Assembly (NCBI GenBank): GCA_038184435.1
Contig: CP116227.1
Span: forward strand, 2,757,501 to 2,821,500
From: Nocardioides alkalitolerans
Lineage (GTDB): Bacteria; Actinomycetota; Actinomycetes; Propionibacteriales; Nocardioidaceae
Direction: 5' to 3'
DNA: 64,000 bases
In this document: positions 57,289-64,000 of the stretch, piece after piece
How positions within the stretch are numbered: position 1 is the first letter of the stretch
Layout of the letters: each line of letters opens with the position of its first letter
The notes under the pieces: generated by a model
The model's input: only the letters and a program-made list of their open reading frames with translations
Database searches by the model: none
Told to the model about the DNA's origin: nothing
Program-made: the position numbers and the translations under genes

Positions 57289-60200
57289 GTGCCCCCTTCG
57301 TCACGTCAGCGCGTCCGCGTGCGCAGCCTGCTGGCCCGGGCGGTGAGCGCCGGCCTCGTGGTGGGCGTCGTCGCCGCAGGGGCCGCGACCACTGCCGGCG
57401 CCTCCGGCGCGACACCCGTCGCCGCGCCGGTGACCGCCACGGAGCCGCTTGCGACCGCACCGTTGTCGTTGTCCGTCAACGGGTTGCCCGCGCCGGTCGA
57501 CGTCGAGGGCACTCCTGCGTTCGGTTGGCACGTGCCGTCAGCGCGTCAGACGGCGTACGAGCTCGTGGTCGCGACGAGCGCCGCCGCGGCTGCGGCAGGT
57601 CAGGGTGACGTGTGGAGCAGCGGGCGGGTGACCTCGGACCAGCAGACGGGCATCGCCTACGGCGGTCCCGCCCTGGCCGCCGAGCAGCGCTACTTCTGGG
57701 CCGTGCGGACCGTCGACGCAGCCGGTGCGGCCTCGACCTGGTCCGCACCGGCGTCCTTCGGCACCGGCCCCACCTGGGACGGCTCGGCGCCGATCTGGGC
57801 GGCGTCGCCCGCGGACTCGTGGCGCGACTACACGATCGCCGCGCGAGTGCGCGTCGACGAGGTCGCCACGGGCGTCACGTTCCGTGCCGTCGACCCGAGC
57901 AACTCGTTGATGTGGCAGTTCCGCGCGGACACCAACCGACTCGTCCCGCACACGCAGGTGCGAGGCACCTACACGGCGCTGCCGGCCGTCGACCTGCCGG
58001 CCGGGGCGGTGCGCGTCGGGGAGTTCTTCGACCTGCGCATCGAGGTCGTCGGGGCGCAGGTGCGCACCTACGTCGGCGACGCTCTGGTCCACCAGTACTC
58101 CGTGACCGCCTCACCCCAGGACGCCCGCGGCGTGGTCGGCGTGCGCAACGGACGGTCGGAGTCCGCGACGTACGACTCCCTCCGGGTCACCGCGGCCGAC
58201 GGGACGGTGCTCGCCGCCACCGGCTTCGACACCGGCGACCGCACCTTCGGCTGCGCGACGGCAGCCGGCGGGAGCCTGACGGTGCCGCGAGGAGCGGTGT
58301 GCCTGCTGAACGGCGTGTCGGCCGACTGGGCGATGCTGCGCGGCGCCGTCGACCTGCCGGGCAAGGAGGTCGCGTGGGCGACCCTGTCGGCGACCGCGAG
58401 CGACCCGCGGCCCGCGAAGCAGTACGTCCACAAGCTCTACCTCAACGGTGAGTTCGTCGGCCTGGGACCCACCCAGCCCGTCGGTGGCGAGACCCGGTAC
58501 GACGGCTTCGACGTGACGGACCTCGTCGTGCCGGGCCAGGAGAACGTCGTGGGCGCGGTGGCCTACGCGACCTCCGGCCAGCAGTTCCAGGCGGAGCTCG
58601 TCGTCGCCTACACCGACGGCACGCGGACCAGCTTCGGCACGAGCCCGGAGACGTGGGAGGCCCGGACGGCCTCCGACGTGTGGCCGGCGGCGGGCAGCAT
58701 CGGGACCAGCTACTTCACGGCACCCAAGGAGAACCTCGACCTGCGGGCCTACCCGGAGGGCTGGGACGAGCCCGGGTACGACGCCTCGGCGTGGCCGGCG
58801 GCCACGGAGCGCCCGGCGCTCACGAACCTCGCCGCGACCCCCACCGACAAGGTGAAGGAGCAGCTCCGTGCGCCCGTGCGCATCGTGGAGAAGGCCCCCG
58901 GTCACTACTTCGTCGACTTCGGGCGCGCCTGGATCGGCGGTGTGCGCTACGACGTGGCCGGCGGCACCGACGGCGCCAGGGTCGACCTGCGGTTCGGCGA
59001 GATCACCTCGAGCACCGACACCGTCCGCTACCAGCTCAACACCGGCAACACCTATCAGGACGTCGTGACCCTGCGCGACGGCCAGCAGACCGTGGAGACG
59101 TGGGGTGCCCGTGTCTTCCGCTACGTCGAGATCATCGGGGCGCCGGAACCGGTGACGACCGAGAACCTGAGCGCCCTCGCCCTGGTCTACCCGTTCGACG
59201 CCGACGCGTCCCGCTTCGCGTCGTCCGACGACAACCTGAACCAGGTCTACGCGCTGTCGAAGAACACCATCGAGGCGACCAACCTCAACTTCTACACCGA
59301 CTCGTGGACGCGGGAGCGCACCAACTACGAGGCCGACGCCTACCTGCAGCAGATGTCGACCCTCTACCTGATGGACGACCTGTCGCTGGGCCGCTACTCG
59401 ATGGACTACTTCCGCGGCAACCGCACGTGGCCCACGGAGTGGCCGATCTACGTCGCGCTCGCCGTGCACGACGCATGGCGCCAGACGGGCGACCTGACCC
59501 AGCCCGCGGCGTACTACGACAACCTGAAGGAGAAGATGCCGGACGAGTGGATCGACCCCTCGACCGGTCTCATCGGCAAGGACTTCCGGGCCAACGGCTG
59601 CAACAGCCAGACCGACTGCGACATCGTCGACTGGCCCGCCAGCGAGCGTGACGGCTACCAGTTCCGGCACTACAACACGGTCCTCAACGCGCTGACCTAC
59701 CGCGCGTGGACGGACATGGCCGCGATGGCCACTGCCCTGGGACGTGCAGAGGACGCGGCCACCTACGGCCAGCGGGCCGCTCGCCTGCGGGCCTCGATGA
59801 ACGAGCTCCTGCTCGACGAGGCGACGGGGCGGTACGACGACGGGATGGACGCGTCGTACCAGCTCTCGGGCCACCAGGCCCTGCACGCCTCGGCGTTCGC
59901 GCTGGCGTTCGGCGTCCCCGAGGACGACCAGCGGGACCGTGTCGCCGCGGCCGTGGCCGAGCGCGGGATGGCGTGCAGCGTCTACTGCGCCGGCTTCCTC
60001 GTGCCGGGTCTCTTCGACGGCGGCGAGGACCAGGCGGCGATCGACCTGCTCACCGGCGAGGGCACGCGCAGCTGGATGAACATGATCCGCCTGGGTGCGG
60101 GCGCCACGGCCGAGGCCTGGGACCCCTCGCTGAAGCCCAACCTGACCTACTCCCACCCGTGGGCGGCGTCCCCGGCGTTCAGCGTCCCGGCCGGGCTCTT

Positions 60201-61407
60201 CGGCATCGAGCCGCTCACCCCCGGCTACGCGACGTTCGCCGTGCGGCCGCGGCCGGGCGACCTCGCCTGGGGCACGATCGCGACCCCGACCGTCCGCGGC
60301 AGCGTGGGTGTCGGCTTCGACCGCGACACCGACGACGCGTCGCTGCGGCTCGCCGTGTCGGTGCCGGGCAACACGTCGGCGACGGTCAGCCTGCCGACGG
60401 AGGCGACGACGCCGCAGACGGTGTACGTCGACGGCTCGCCGCGCACGGTCGCTCCGGTCGACGGCGCGCTGCCGGTCACGAGGCTCGGCCGGGGCTGCCA
60501 CGTGCTGTCCACGGAGGCCGAGGCGCTGGGCACGGAGAACGACGCTCGGTTGCTCGGCGTGTGCGAGGAAGCGCCGGCCGAGGGCCTGGCCATCGAGGCC
60601 GTCGTCGAGCCCGTCGGGATCGACGGCTGGCTCGGCGCCGACGCGACCGTGACCCTGGCGACCACGGGCGACCCGGGCGTCGGCGGGACCGTGGTCGAGC
60701 ACGCCCTCGGTGACGCCGGATGGACCACCTACACGGAGCCGTTCACCCTGCCCGAGGGTGCAACCACGCTGCGCTACCGGTGGCGCGACGGCGACGTGGT
60801 GCTCGCACAGGGGTCGCGCGACGTCGTGGTCGACCGGGGTGCGCCGACCGTGACACCCAGCCTCGGCGCGGGCCGCACCCTGCAGGTGGAGTCCGCGGAC
60901 CCGCTGTCCGGCGTCGCGACGGTCGAGTACCGCCGCGGCGACGGGGAATGGCAGCCCTGGACCGGTCCGGTGGCGCTGGGCGATGCCGCCGTCTCCGTCA
61001 CGGTGCGGGCCACCGACAAGGCGGGCAACGCGGCCACCCAGGTGCTCGACGTGCCGCGGTACGTCCCCCCGCCCGGCCGGTACGGCGTGGGGTCGCGCAT
61101 CACGCCCCAGCCCCTGGCCGCCTTCGCCAAGCTGGGGACGGCCAAGCCGATCACCGTCTACTACAAGGGCGAGGACGGCGCGGACGTGGGCGGCACGGTC
61201 TACGTGACGATCCGTCGCTCGGGCACCTCGCAGCTCGTCGCCACCGCGCACACCTACCGTGCCGGCACGACGCAGGTCGCCACGCCGCGCCTCCCGAACG
61301 TCAAGGGCCGCTACGAGGTCACGATCACCTTCGTGCCGAGCAACGAGGCCTACCGGGCGACGACGCGCCGGTTCTCGGTCTGGGCCACCCCCAGCGGCCG
61401 GCCGTAG
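57289..61407 (+). CDS. Secreted GH78 alpha-L-rhamnosidase
   Basis: A 1372-residue secreted enzyme that removes alpha-L-rhamnose from plant glycosides or polysaccharides. A Sec signal peptide (1-39, LVVGVVAAGAATTAGASGA) precedes an N-terminal beta domain, a concanavalin-like insertion (about 170-310, FRAVDPSNSLMWQFRADTN), rhamnosidase N domains (320-560), the alpha-helical catalytic barrel (620-990) and C-terminal beta domains, including a Ca-type VDRGAPTVTPSLGAG repeat. Catalytic residues match family positions: D671, E676 and D683 in YTDSWTRERTNYEAD, and E942 in GATAEAWDPS. GTG 57289 has AGGAG before it. It lies between att copies, so it was brought in with the element. Confidence 0.9.
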   Translation: MPPSSRQRVRVRSLLARAVSAGLVVGVVAAGAATTAGASGATPVAAPVTATEPLATAPLSLSVNGLPAPVDVEGTPAFGWHVPSARQTAYELVVATSAAAAAAGQGDVWSSGRVTSDQQTGIAYGGPALAAEQRYFWAVRTVDAAGAASTWSAPASFGTGPTWDGSAPIWAASPADSWRDYTIAARVRVDEVATGVTFRAVDPSNSLMWQFRADTNRLVPHTQVRGTYTALPAVDLPAGAVRVGEFFDLRIEVVGAQVRTYVGDALVHQYSVTASPQDARGVVGVRNGRSESATYDSLRVTAADGTVLAATGFDTGDRTFGCATAAGGSLTVPRGAVCLLNGVSADWAMLRGAVDLPGKEVAWATLSATASDPRPAKQYVHKLYLNGEFVGLGPTQPVGGETRYDGFDVTDLVVPGQENVVGAVAYATSGQQFQAELVVAYTDGTRTSFGTSPETWEARTASDVWPAAGSIGTSYFTAPKENLDLRAYPEGWDEPGYDASAWPAATERPALTNLAATPTDKVKEQLRAPVRIVEKAPGHYFVDFGRAWIGGVRYDVAGGTDGARVDLRFGEITSSTDTVRYQLNTGNTYQDVVTLRDGQQTVETWGARVFRYVEIIGAPEPVTTENLSALALVYPFDADASRFASSDDNLNQVYALSKNTIEATNLNFYTDSWTRERTNYEADAYLQQMSTLYLMDDLSLGRYSMDYFRGNRTWPTEWPIYVALAVHDAWRQTGDLTQPAAYYDNLKEKMPDEWIDPSTGLIGKDFRANGCNSQTDCDIVDWPASERDGYQFRHYNTVLNALTYRAWTDMAAMATALGRAEDAATYGQRAARLRASMNELLLDEATGRYDDGMDASYQLSGHQALHASAFALAFGVPEDDQRDRVAAAVAERGMACSVYCAGFLVPGLFDGGEDQAAIDLLTGEGTRSWMNMIRLGAGATAEAWDPSLKPNLTYSHPWAASPAFSVPAGLFGIEPLTPGYATFAVRPRPGDLAWGTIATPTVRGSVGVGFDRDTDDASLRLAVSVPGNTSATVSLPTEATTPQTVYVDGSPRTVAPVDGALPVTRLGRGCHVLSTEAEALGTENDARLLGVCEEAPAEGLAIEAVVEPVGIDGWLGADATVTLATTGDPGVGGTVVEHALGDAGWTTYTEPFTLPEGATTLRYRWRDGDVVLAQGSRDVVVDRGAPTVTPSLGAGRTLQVESADPLSGVATVEYRRGDGEWQPWTGPVALGDAAVSVTVRATDKAGNAATQVLDVPRYVPPPGRYGVGSRITPQPLAAFAKLGTAKPITVYYKGEDGADVGGTVYVTIRRSGTSQLVATAHTYRAGTTQVATPRLPNVKGRYEVTITFVPSNEAYRATTRRFSVWATPSGRP

Positions 61408-61648
61408 TCTCGCGCGGCCGACAGGCCGGGGCCGGTGCGGGCGTCAGCTCGCATCGGCCCCGTGCTCGCCGTGGCAGTACGGGCGGCCCTCTCGACCCGC
61501 AGTGGAGGGGCCGATACCCGCAGGGGGACTCTCACCGCCCTACAGATCGCCTATCGCCTCACCGCAAGGCGGGTGGGACATCGAACACCACGCCTAGGTG
61601 TACCCGGTCAGGACGTTGGTAGCGGCGAGCCTGGCTGAACGAAGGAGG
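61408..61648. other. Gene-free gap between rhamnosidase and IS
   Basis: No coding signal found. Contains one ACGTTGG box (61613-61619) like those near the att sites, and weak GC hairpins after the rhamnosidase stop. Confidence 0.45.
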
Positions 61649-61717
61649 GGGTCTGCTGCACTGATCGGTGACATCTGATCTGCGTCGATGTGTGTCGGCG
61701 CTGGAAGGATGTACACC

Positions 61718-62011
61718 ATGCCGAAGGCGTTCCCCAAGGAGTTCCGCGAGGACGTGATCCGGGTCTTCAAGGACTCGGACTCATCCATTGCCCAGGCCGC
61801 GAAGGACTTCGGGATCTCGCCGTCGTGCCTCAAGCGGTGGCTCATGATCGATGATCGGAACTCGACGAGCCCGTCGCCGGCCGCTCAGGCTGCGAACGAG
61901 TCCGATGCGCTGCGTGAGGCGAACAGGCGGATCAAGCTGCTGGAGCAGGAGAACGAGGTCCTGCGCCGTGCGGCCGCCTACCTGTCGCAGGCCAACCTGC
62001 CGGGAAAATGA
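61718..62011 (+). CDS. IS3-family transposase OrfA
   Basis: A 97-residue helix-turn-helix protein that begins MPKAFPKEFREDVIRVFKDS, then IAQAAKDFGISPSCLKRWL, the DNA-binding helix pair of OrfA. A C-terminal leucine-zipper-like coil (REANRRIKLLEQENEVLRRA) is present. AAGGA precedes the ATG at 61718. The end overlaps orfB (ATGA) and a GGGAAAA slippery site could give an OrfAB fusion by -1 shift. Confidence 0.9.
   Translation: MPKAFPKEFREDVIRVFKDSDSSIAQAAKDFGISPSCLKRWLMIDDRNSTSPSPAAQAANESDALREANRRIKLLEQENEVLRRAAAYLSQANLPGK
62002..62008 (+). promoter_or_regulatory. -1 frameshift heptamer at the orfA/orfB junction
   Basis: G-GGA-AAA follows the X-XXY-YYZ rule in the orfA reading frame and immediately precedes its TGA; orfB is in the -1 frame. 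This arrangement is usual for IS3-family programmed frameshifting. Confidence 0.7.
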
Positions 62012-62922
62012 TGTACCCGCTCGTCCGCGAGCTGGCTGCCGACGGGATCCCCGTCGCGGTGACGTGCCGGGTGCTGAAGCTCGCCCGCCAGCCCTACTAC
62101 CGCTGGCTCCGGTGCCCGGTCACCGATGCCGAGCTCACTGCCGCCTATCGGGCCAACGCGCTGTTCGACGCACACCGCGACGACCCGGAGTTCGGCTACC
62201 GGTTCCTCCTCGACGAAGCCAGGGACGCAGGACAGCCGATGGCCGAACGGACCGCGTGGAGGATCTGCTCCGACCTCGGCTGGTGGTCCGCGTTCGGGAA
62301 GAAGCGCGGGCGCCACGGCAAGAAGCCCGGGCCGCCGGTCCACGATGACCTCTGCGCCGTCCTCGACGAACACGGCGTGACCCGCCACGAATTCACCGCC
62401 AACGGCCCGAACCAGCTGTGGCTCTCCAACATCACCGAGCACTGGACGCGCGAAGGCAAGCTCTACCTCTGCGCGATCAAGGACGTCTACTCGAACCGGA
62501 TCATGGGCTACTCCATCGACTCACGGATGAAGTCCCGCATCGCTGTCGCTGCGCTCGACAACGCCGTTGCCCACCGCAACGCCGAAGGCGCGGATGTGGC
62601 CGGTTGTGTCCTGCATACCGATCGCGGGTCGCAGTTCCGCAGCCGAAAGCTGGTCCACGCGCTCAACCGTCACGACATGGTCGGATCGATGGGCCGCGTC
62701 GGCGCGGCCGGCGACAACGCGGCCATGGAGAGCTTTTTCGCGCTACTGCAGAAGAACGTCCTGGACCGCCGCACGTGGGCCAGGCAGGAAGAGCTGCGGA
62801 TCGCGATCGTGACCTGGATCGAGAAGACCTACCACCGCCGCCGAAGGCAGGCTGCTCTCGGCCGATTGACCCCGGTCGAATACGAGCTGATCATGCTTCC
62901 AACCGCCACCCAGGCGGCCTAA
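62008..62922 (+). CDS. IS3-family transposase OrfB with a D-to-N catalytic change
   Basis: A 304-residue DDE transposase. The integrase core has CVLHTDRGSQF (D205) and NAAMESFFALLQKN (E241), spaced D-35-E, and the tail YHRRRRQAALGRLTPVEYE. The first catalytic Asp, normally in a TDIT motif, is Asn141 in QLWLSNITEHW, coded by AAC at 62428-62430, one base away from GAC. Strand transfer should be impaired or lost. It belongs to the IS3 subgroup with the GKLYLCAIKDVYSNRI stretch common in actinobacteria. Confidence 0.9.
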   Translation: MMYPLVRELAADGIPVAVTCRVLKLARQPYYRWLRCPVTDAELTAAYRANALFDAHRDDPEFGYRFLLDEARDAGQPMAERTAWRICSDLGWWSAFGKKRGRHGKKPGPPVHDDLCAVLDEHGVTRHEFTANGPNQLWLSNITEHWTREGKLYLCAIKDVYSNRIMGYSIDSRMKSRIAVAALDNAVAHRNAEGADVAGCVLHTDRGSQFRSRKLVHALNRHDMVGSMGRVGAAGDNAAMESFFALLQKNVLDRRTWARQEELRIAIVTWIEKTYHRRRRQAALGRLTPVEYELIMLPTATQAA

Positions 62923-62954
62923 CCCAACTGTCACCGGACGGTGCAGCAGACCCT

Positions 62955-63365
62955 GACGTCGATCTCGACGACCCGCAGGGACCTCGCGTCCACGTCCGCG
63001 GCACCAAGACCGACAACGCCGACCGAGTGCTACCGCTGCCTCCGTGGCTCGCTGACCGCCTGCGTTGCCGCGGCCACCGGTTCGGCACCCGCGGGCTGGT
63101 CTTCGGCGTCACCCGCTACCCCTCGAAGCTCGGCCAGCCGCGCGACAAGCGCAACGTCACCCGCACCATCACCACCCGCATGAAGACCGCAGGGATGCCC
63201 TGGGCAACGTCCCACACCTTCCGACGGACCGTCGCCACCTGGATGGACGAGGCCGGAGCACCCTTGGCCGAGATCGCCAACCAGCTGGGCCACGCCAATG
63301 TGAGCGTTACCGCCTCGTACCTTGGCCGACGTGCAGCGCCGAGCCGAGCCGCCGACATCCTCTGA
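62955..63365 (+). pseudogene. Tyrosine recombinase (integrase) 3' fragment 2
   Basis: A 136-residue open C-terminal part. DVDLDDPQGPRVHVRGTKTD supplies the beta-strand Lys; HTFRRTVATWMDEAG gives HxxR; LGHANVSV and TASYLGRRAAPSRA carry the third His and the nucleophilic Tyr. The N-terminal half including the first catalytic Arg is absent, cut exactly at the right end of the IS (62953). It ends 97 nt before the att sequence, with ACGTTGGAT boxes in between. Normal members are about 380-400 residues. Confidence 0.85.
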
Positions 63366-63381
63366 GCGCACCTCGCGGCCC

Positions 63382-63404
63382 AAACCGTTGGATAAACGTT
63401 GGAT
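63382..63404. repeat. ACGTTGGAT boxes, right end of the integrated element
   Basis: AAACCGTTGGAT and TAAACGTTGGAT in tandem between the integrase stop and the att repeat; matches the boxes at 56767-56809. Confidence 0.6.
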
Positions 63405-63460
63405 CCGCTCCAACCACCAGAGTGCTCGATTGCGTCCCCGCAGGTCAGACGTGGTTCCCG

Positions 63461-63533
63461 TAGGCCACCAGGGACTCGAACCCTGAACCAGCGGATTAAA
63501 AGTCCGATGCTCTGCCCATTGAGCTAGTGGCCC
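63461..63533 (-). tRNA. tRNA-Lys (anticodon UUU)
   Basis: A 73-nt cloverleaf read on the minus strand: acceptor GGGCCAC, D-arm AGCTCAATGGGCAGAGC, anticodon loop CTTTTAA with UUU, T-arm with GGTTCGAGTCCC, 3' acceptor GTGGCCT and discriminator A. The first pair is G-U. No CCA is encoded. Its 3' part (63463-63495) is the integration target, and it stays intact after integration. Confidence 0.95.
63463..63495. other. att site inside tRNA-Lys
   Basis: 33 bp identical to 56594-56626; the copy that restores the tRNA gene. Confidence 0.85.
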
Positions 63534-63575
63534 TCGACGGCCGCCACCACGAGGCGCCCGTCGCCCGCCATCCTC

Positions 63576-64000
63576 TCAAGACGCGACGCGCGCCGCGACG
63601 CTCGGGTCCACCGCCTCGAGCACCCGCCGGGTCGCCACGACGAGCGCCGACGCGGCGAAGGTGTCCGCGCCCGCGCGCTGCCGCTCGCGCACGGCCTCGG
63701 CGAAGCGCGCGACGGTGGCGTCGGCCGCGCCGTACGCGGGTTCGCGGTCCTCCCCCACCGCGCGCAGCACCGCGGCGACGGCGACGAACGCGTCGGCCGC
63801 CGCAGGGCGGAGCAGCGGACCGAGGGCGACCTCGTCGCGCTCGGCGTGCTCGTCGCGGGCGAGGGTCCGCAGGATCTCCTCCACCTCGTAGGACAGCCAC
63901 CCGAGCGCCCGTCCCTGCGTGACCGTCGACCGCGCGGAGTCCTGCCAGCGCCGAGCGCGCCAGTTCGCCCGCTGTGCCTCGGCGGCACGGGCCACCAGGC
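63576..64000 (-). CDS. Hypothetical protein, cut by the window edge
   Basis: The 3' 141 codons of an open frame that runs past position 64000. It is rich in Ala and Arg and predicted helical: RARRWQDSARSTVTQGRALG, WLSYEVEEILRTLARDEHAE, then ADAFVAVAAVLRAVGEDR and VRERQRAGADTFAASALVVA. No membrane segment and no family recognised. It is on the same strand as tRNA-Lys, 42 bp upstream of it. The GTG at 63995 could be the start, but the frame remains open beyond it. Confidence 0.6.
   Translation of the reverse strand, partial: LVARAAEAQRANWRARRWQDSARSTVTQGRALGWLSYEVEEILRTLARDEHAERDEVALGPLLRPAAADAFVAVAAVLRAVGEDREPAYGAADATVARFAEAVRERQRAGADTFAASALVVATRRVLEAVDPSVAARVAS

Larger units (their letters stand above)
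61649..62953 (+). mobile_element. IS3-family insertion sequence, probably inactive
   Basis: About 1305 bp with imperfect terminal inverted repeats (left 61649-61673, right 62929-62953, starting GGGTCTGCTGCAC on each end, 22 of 25 matching). It carries overlapping orfA and orfB with a slippery G-GGA-AAA heptamer at 62002-62008. No target duplication is seen. It stands directly against an integrase gene whose 5' half is missing, so the IS probably caused the truncation. Confidence 0.85.

Noticed and set aside
57289..61407. Long antisense frame (about 1046 codons) opposite the rhamnosidase
   Set aside because: A shadow of the sense frame with low complexity; the sense strand has signal peptide and catalytic residues.
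61435..61638. A 67-codon open frame between rhamnosidase and IS
   Set aside because: No recognisable domain and no translation signal; it overlaps low-complexity sequence.
1..64000. CRISPR array, prophage or secondary-metabolite cluster
   Set aside because: No regular spacer repeats, no phage structural genes and no PKS/NRPS modules were seen.

Overview
The window is very GC-rich (the codon third positions are almost all G or C) and dense with genes. It carries actinobacterial hallmarks: Asp23/Gls24, DUF6286 and AmaP envelope-stress proteins, a GAF-ANTAR regulator, F420-dependent LLM oxidoreductase, a mycofactocin-type SDR, a TIGR03084 protein and a fused PcaD-PcaC enzyme. I infer a soil-type, aerobic, catabolically versatile actinomycete (Nocardioidaceae- or Geodermatophilaceae-like); the genus cannot be fixed from sequence reading alone.

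Layout. (1) 1-4988: an ECF sigma factor faces an Asp23/DUF2273/DUF6286/AmaP/CsbD/YihY envelope-stress cluster. (2) 4978-8519: a GAF-ANTAR regulator, an SQR-like flavoprotein and a RecQ helicase. (3) 8595-30352: an acyl-CoA catabolic island. One long leftward operon (19932 to 8595) joins AtuA/DUF1446, an AtuA-like small protein, a phosphate acyltransferase, a biotin acyl-CoA carboxylase, a crotonase, a TIGR03084 protein, a MaoC pair, an LLM oxidoreductase and an acyl-CoA ligase. Upstream lie a five-gene branched-chain-amino-acid-type ABC transporter, a TetR regulator, a thioesterase, an acyl-CoA dehydrogenase, a second ligase, and a crotonase fused to a biotinyl-type domain. Six copies of a 20-bp palindrome (TAGTGAA-N6-TTCACTA) sit in the promoters of this island, which suggests one regulon. 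(4) 30368-43123: mixed leftward genes: a monooxygenase-like protein, mycofactocin-type SDR, MBL-fold hydrolase, AEC carrier, a complete FbpABC-type ABC transporter, VOC protein, OYE-type flavoprotein, a 3-hydroxyisobutyrate-dehydrogenase-like protein, LysR, crotonase and SDR. (5) 43199-49698: a rightward acyl-CoA operon (dehydrogenase, ADP-forming-type ligase, CoA transferase, DUF35, thiolase-like protein without the nucleophilic Cys) facing a TetR gene. (6) 49787-52304: PRC-barrel and membrane proteins. (7) 52324-56227: protocatechuate ring cleavage, pcaHGB and pcaL. (8) 56228-63533: a decayed integrative element at tRNA-Lys(UUU). It has 33-bp att repeats, two integrase remnants each ending exactly 97 nt from an att copy, repeated ACGTTGGAT boxes near both ends, an IS3-family element with a mutated catalytic Asp, and a large secreted GH78 alpha-L-rhamnosidase with its own LacI-type operator.

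Working together: the island of region 3 reads as import (ABC transporter), activation (ligases), oxidation/hydration (dehydrogenase, crotonases, MaoC) and carboxylation of a branched or isoprenoid-like carboxylic acid under one TetR repressor. Regions 5 and 7 add a second acyl-CoA route and an aromatic route. The substrate of region 3 is inferred, not shown. All names come from motif reading; no database search was possible.
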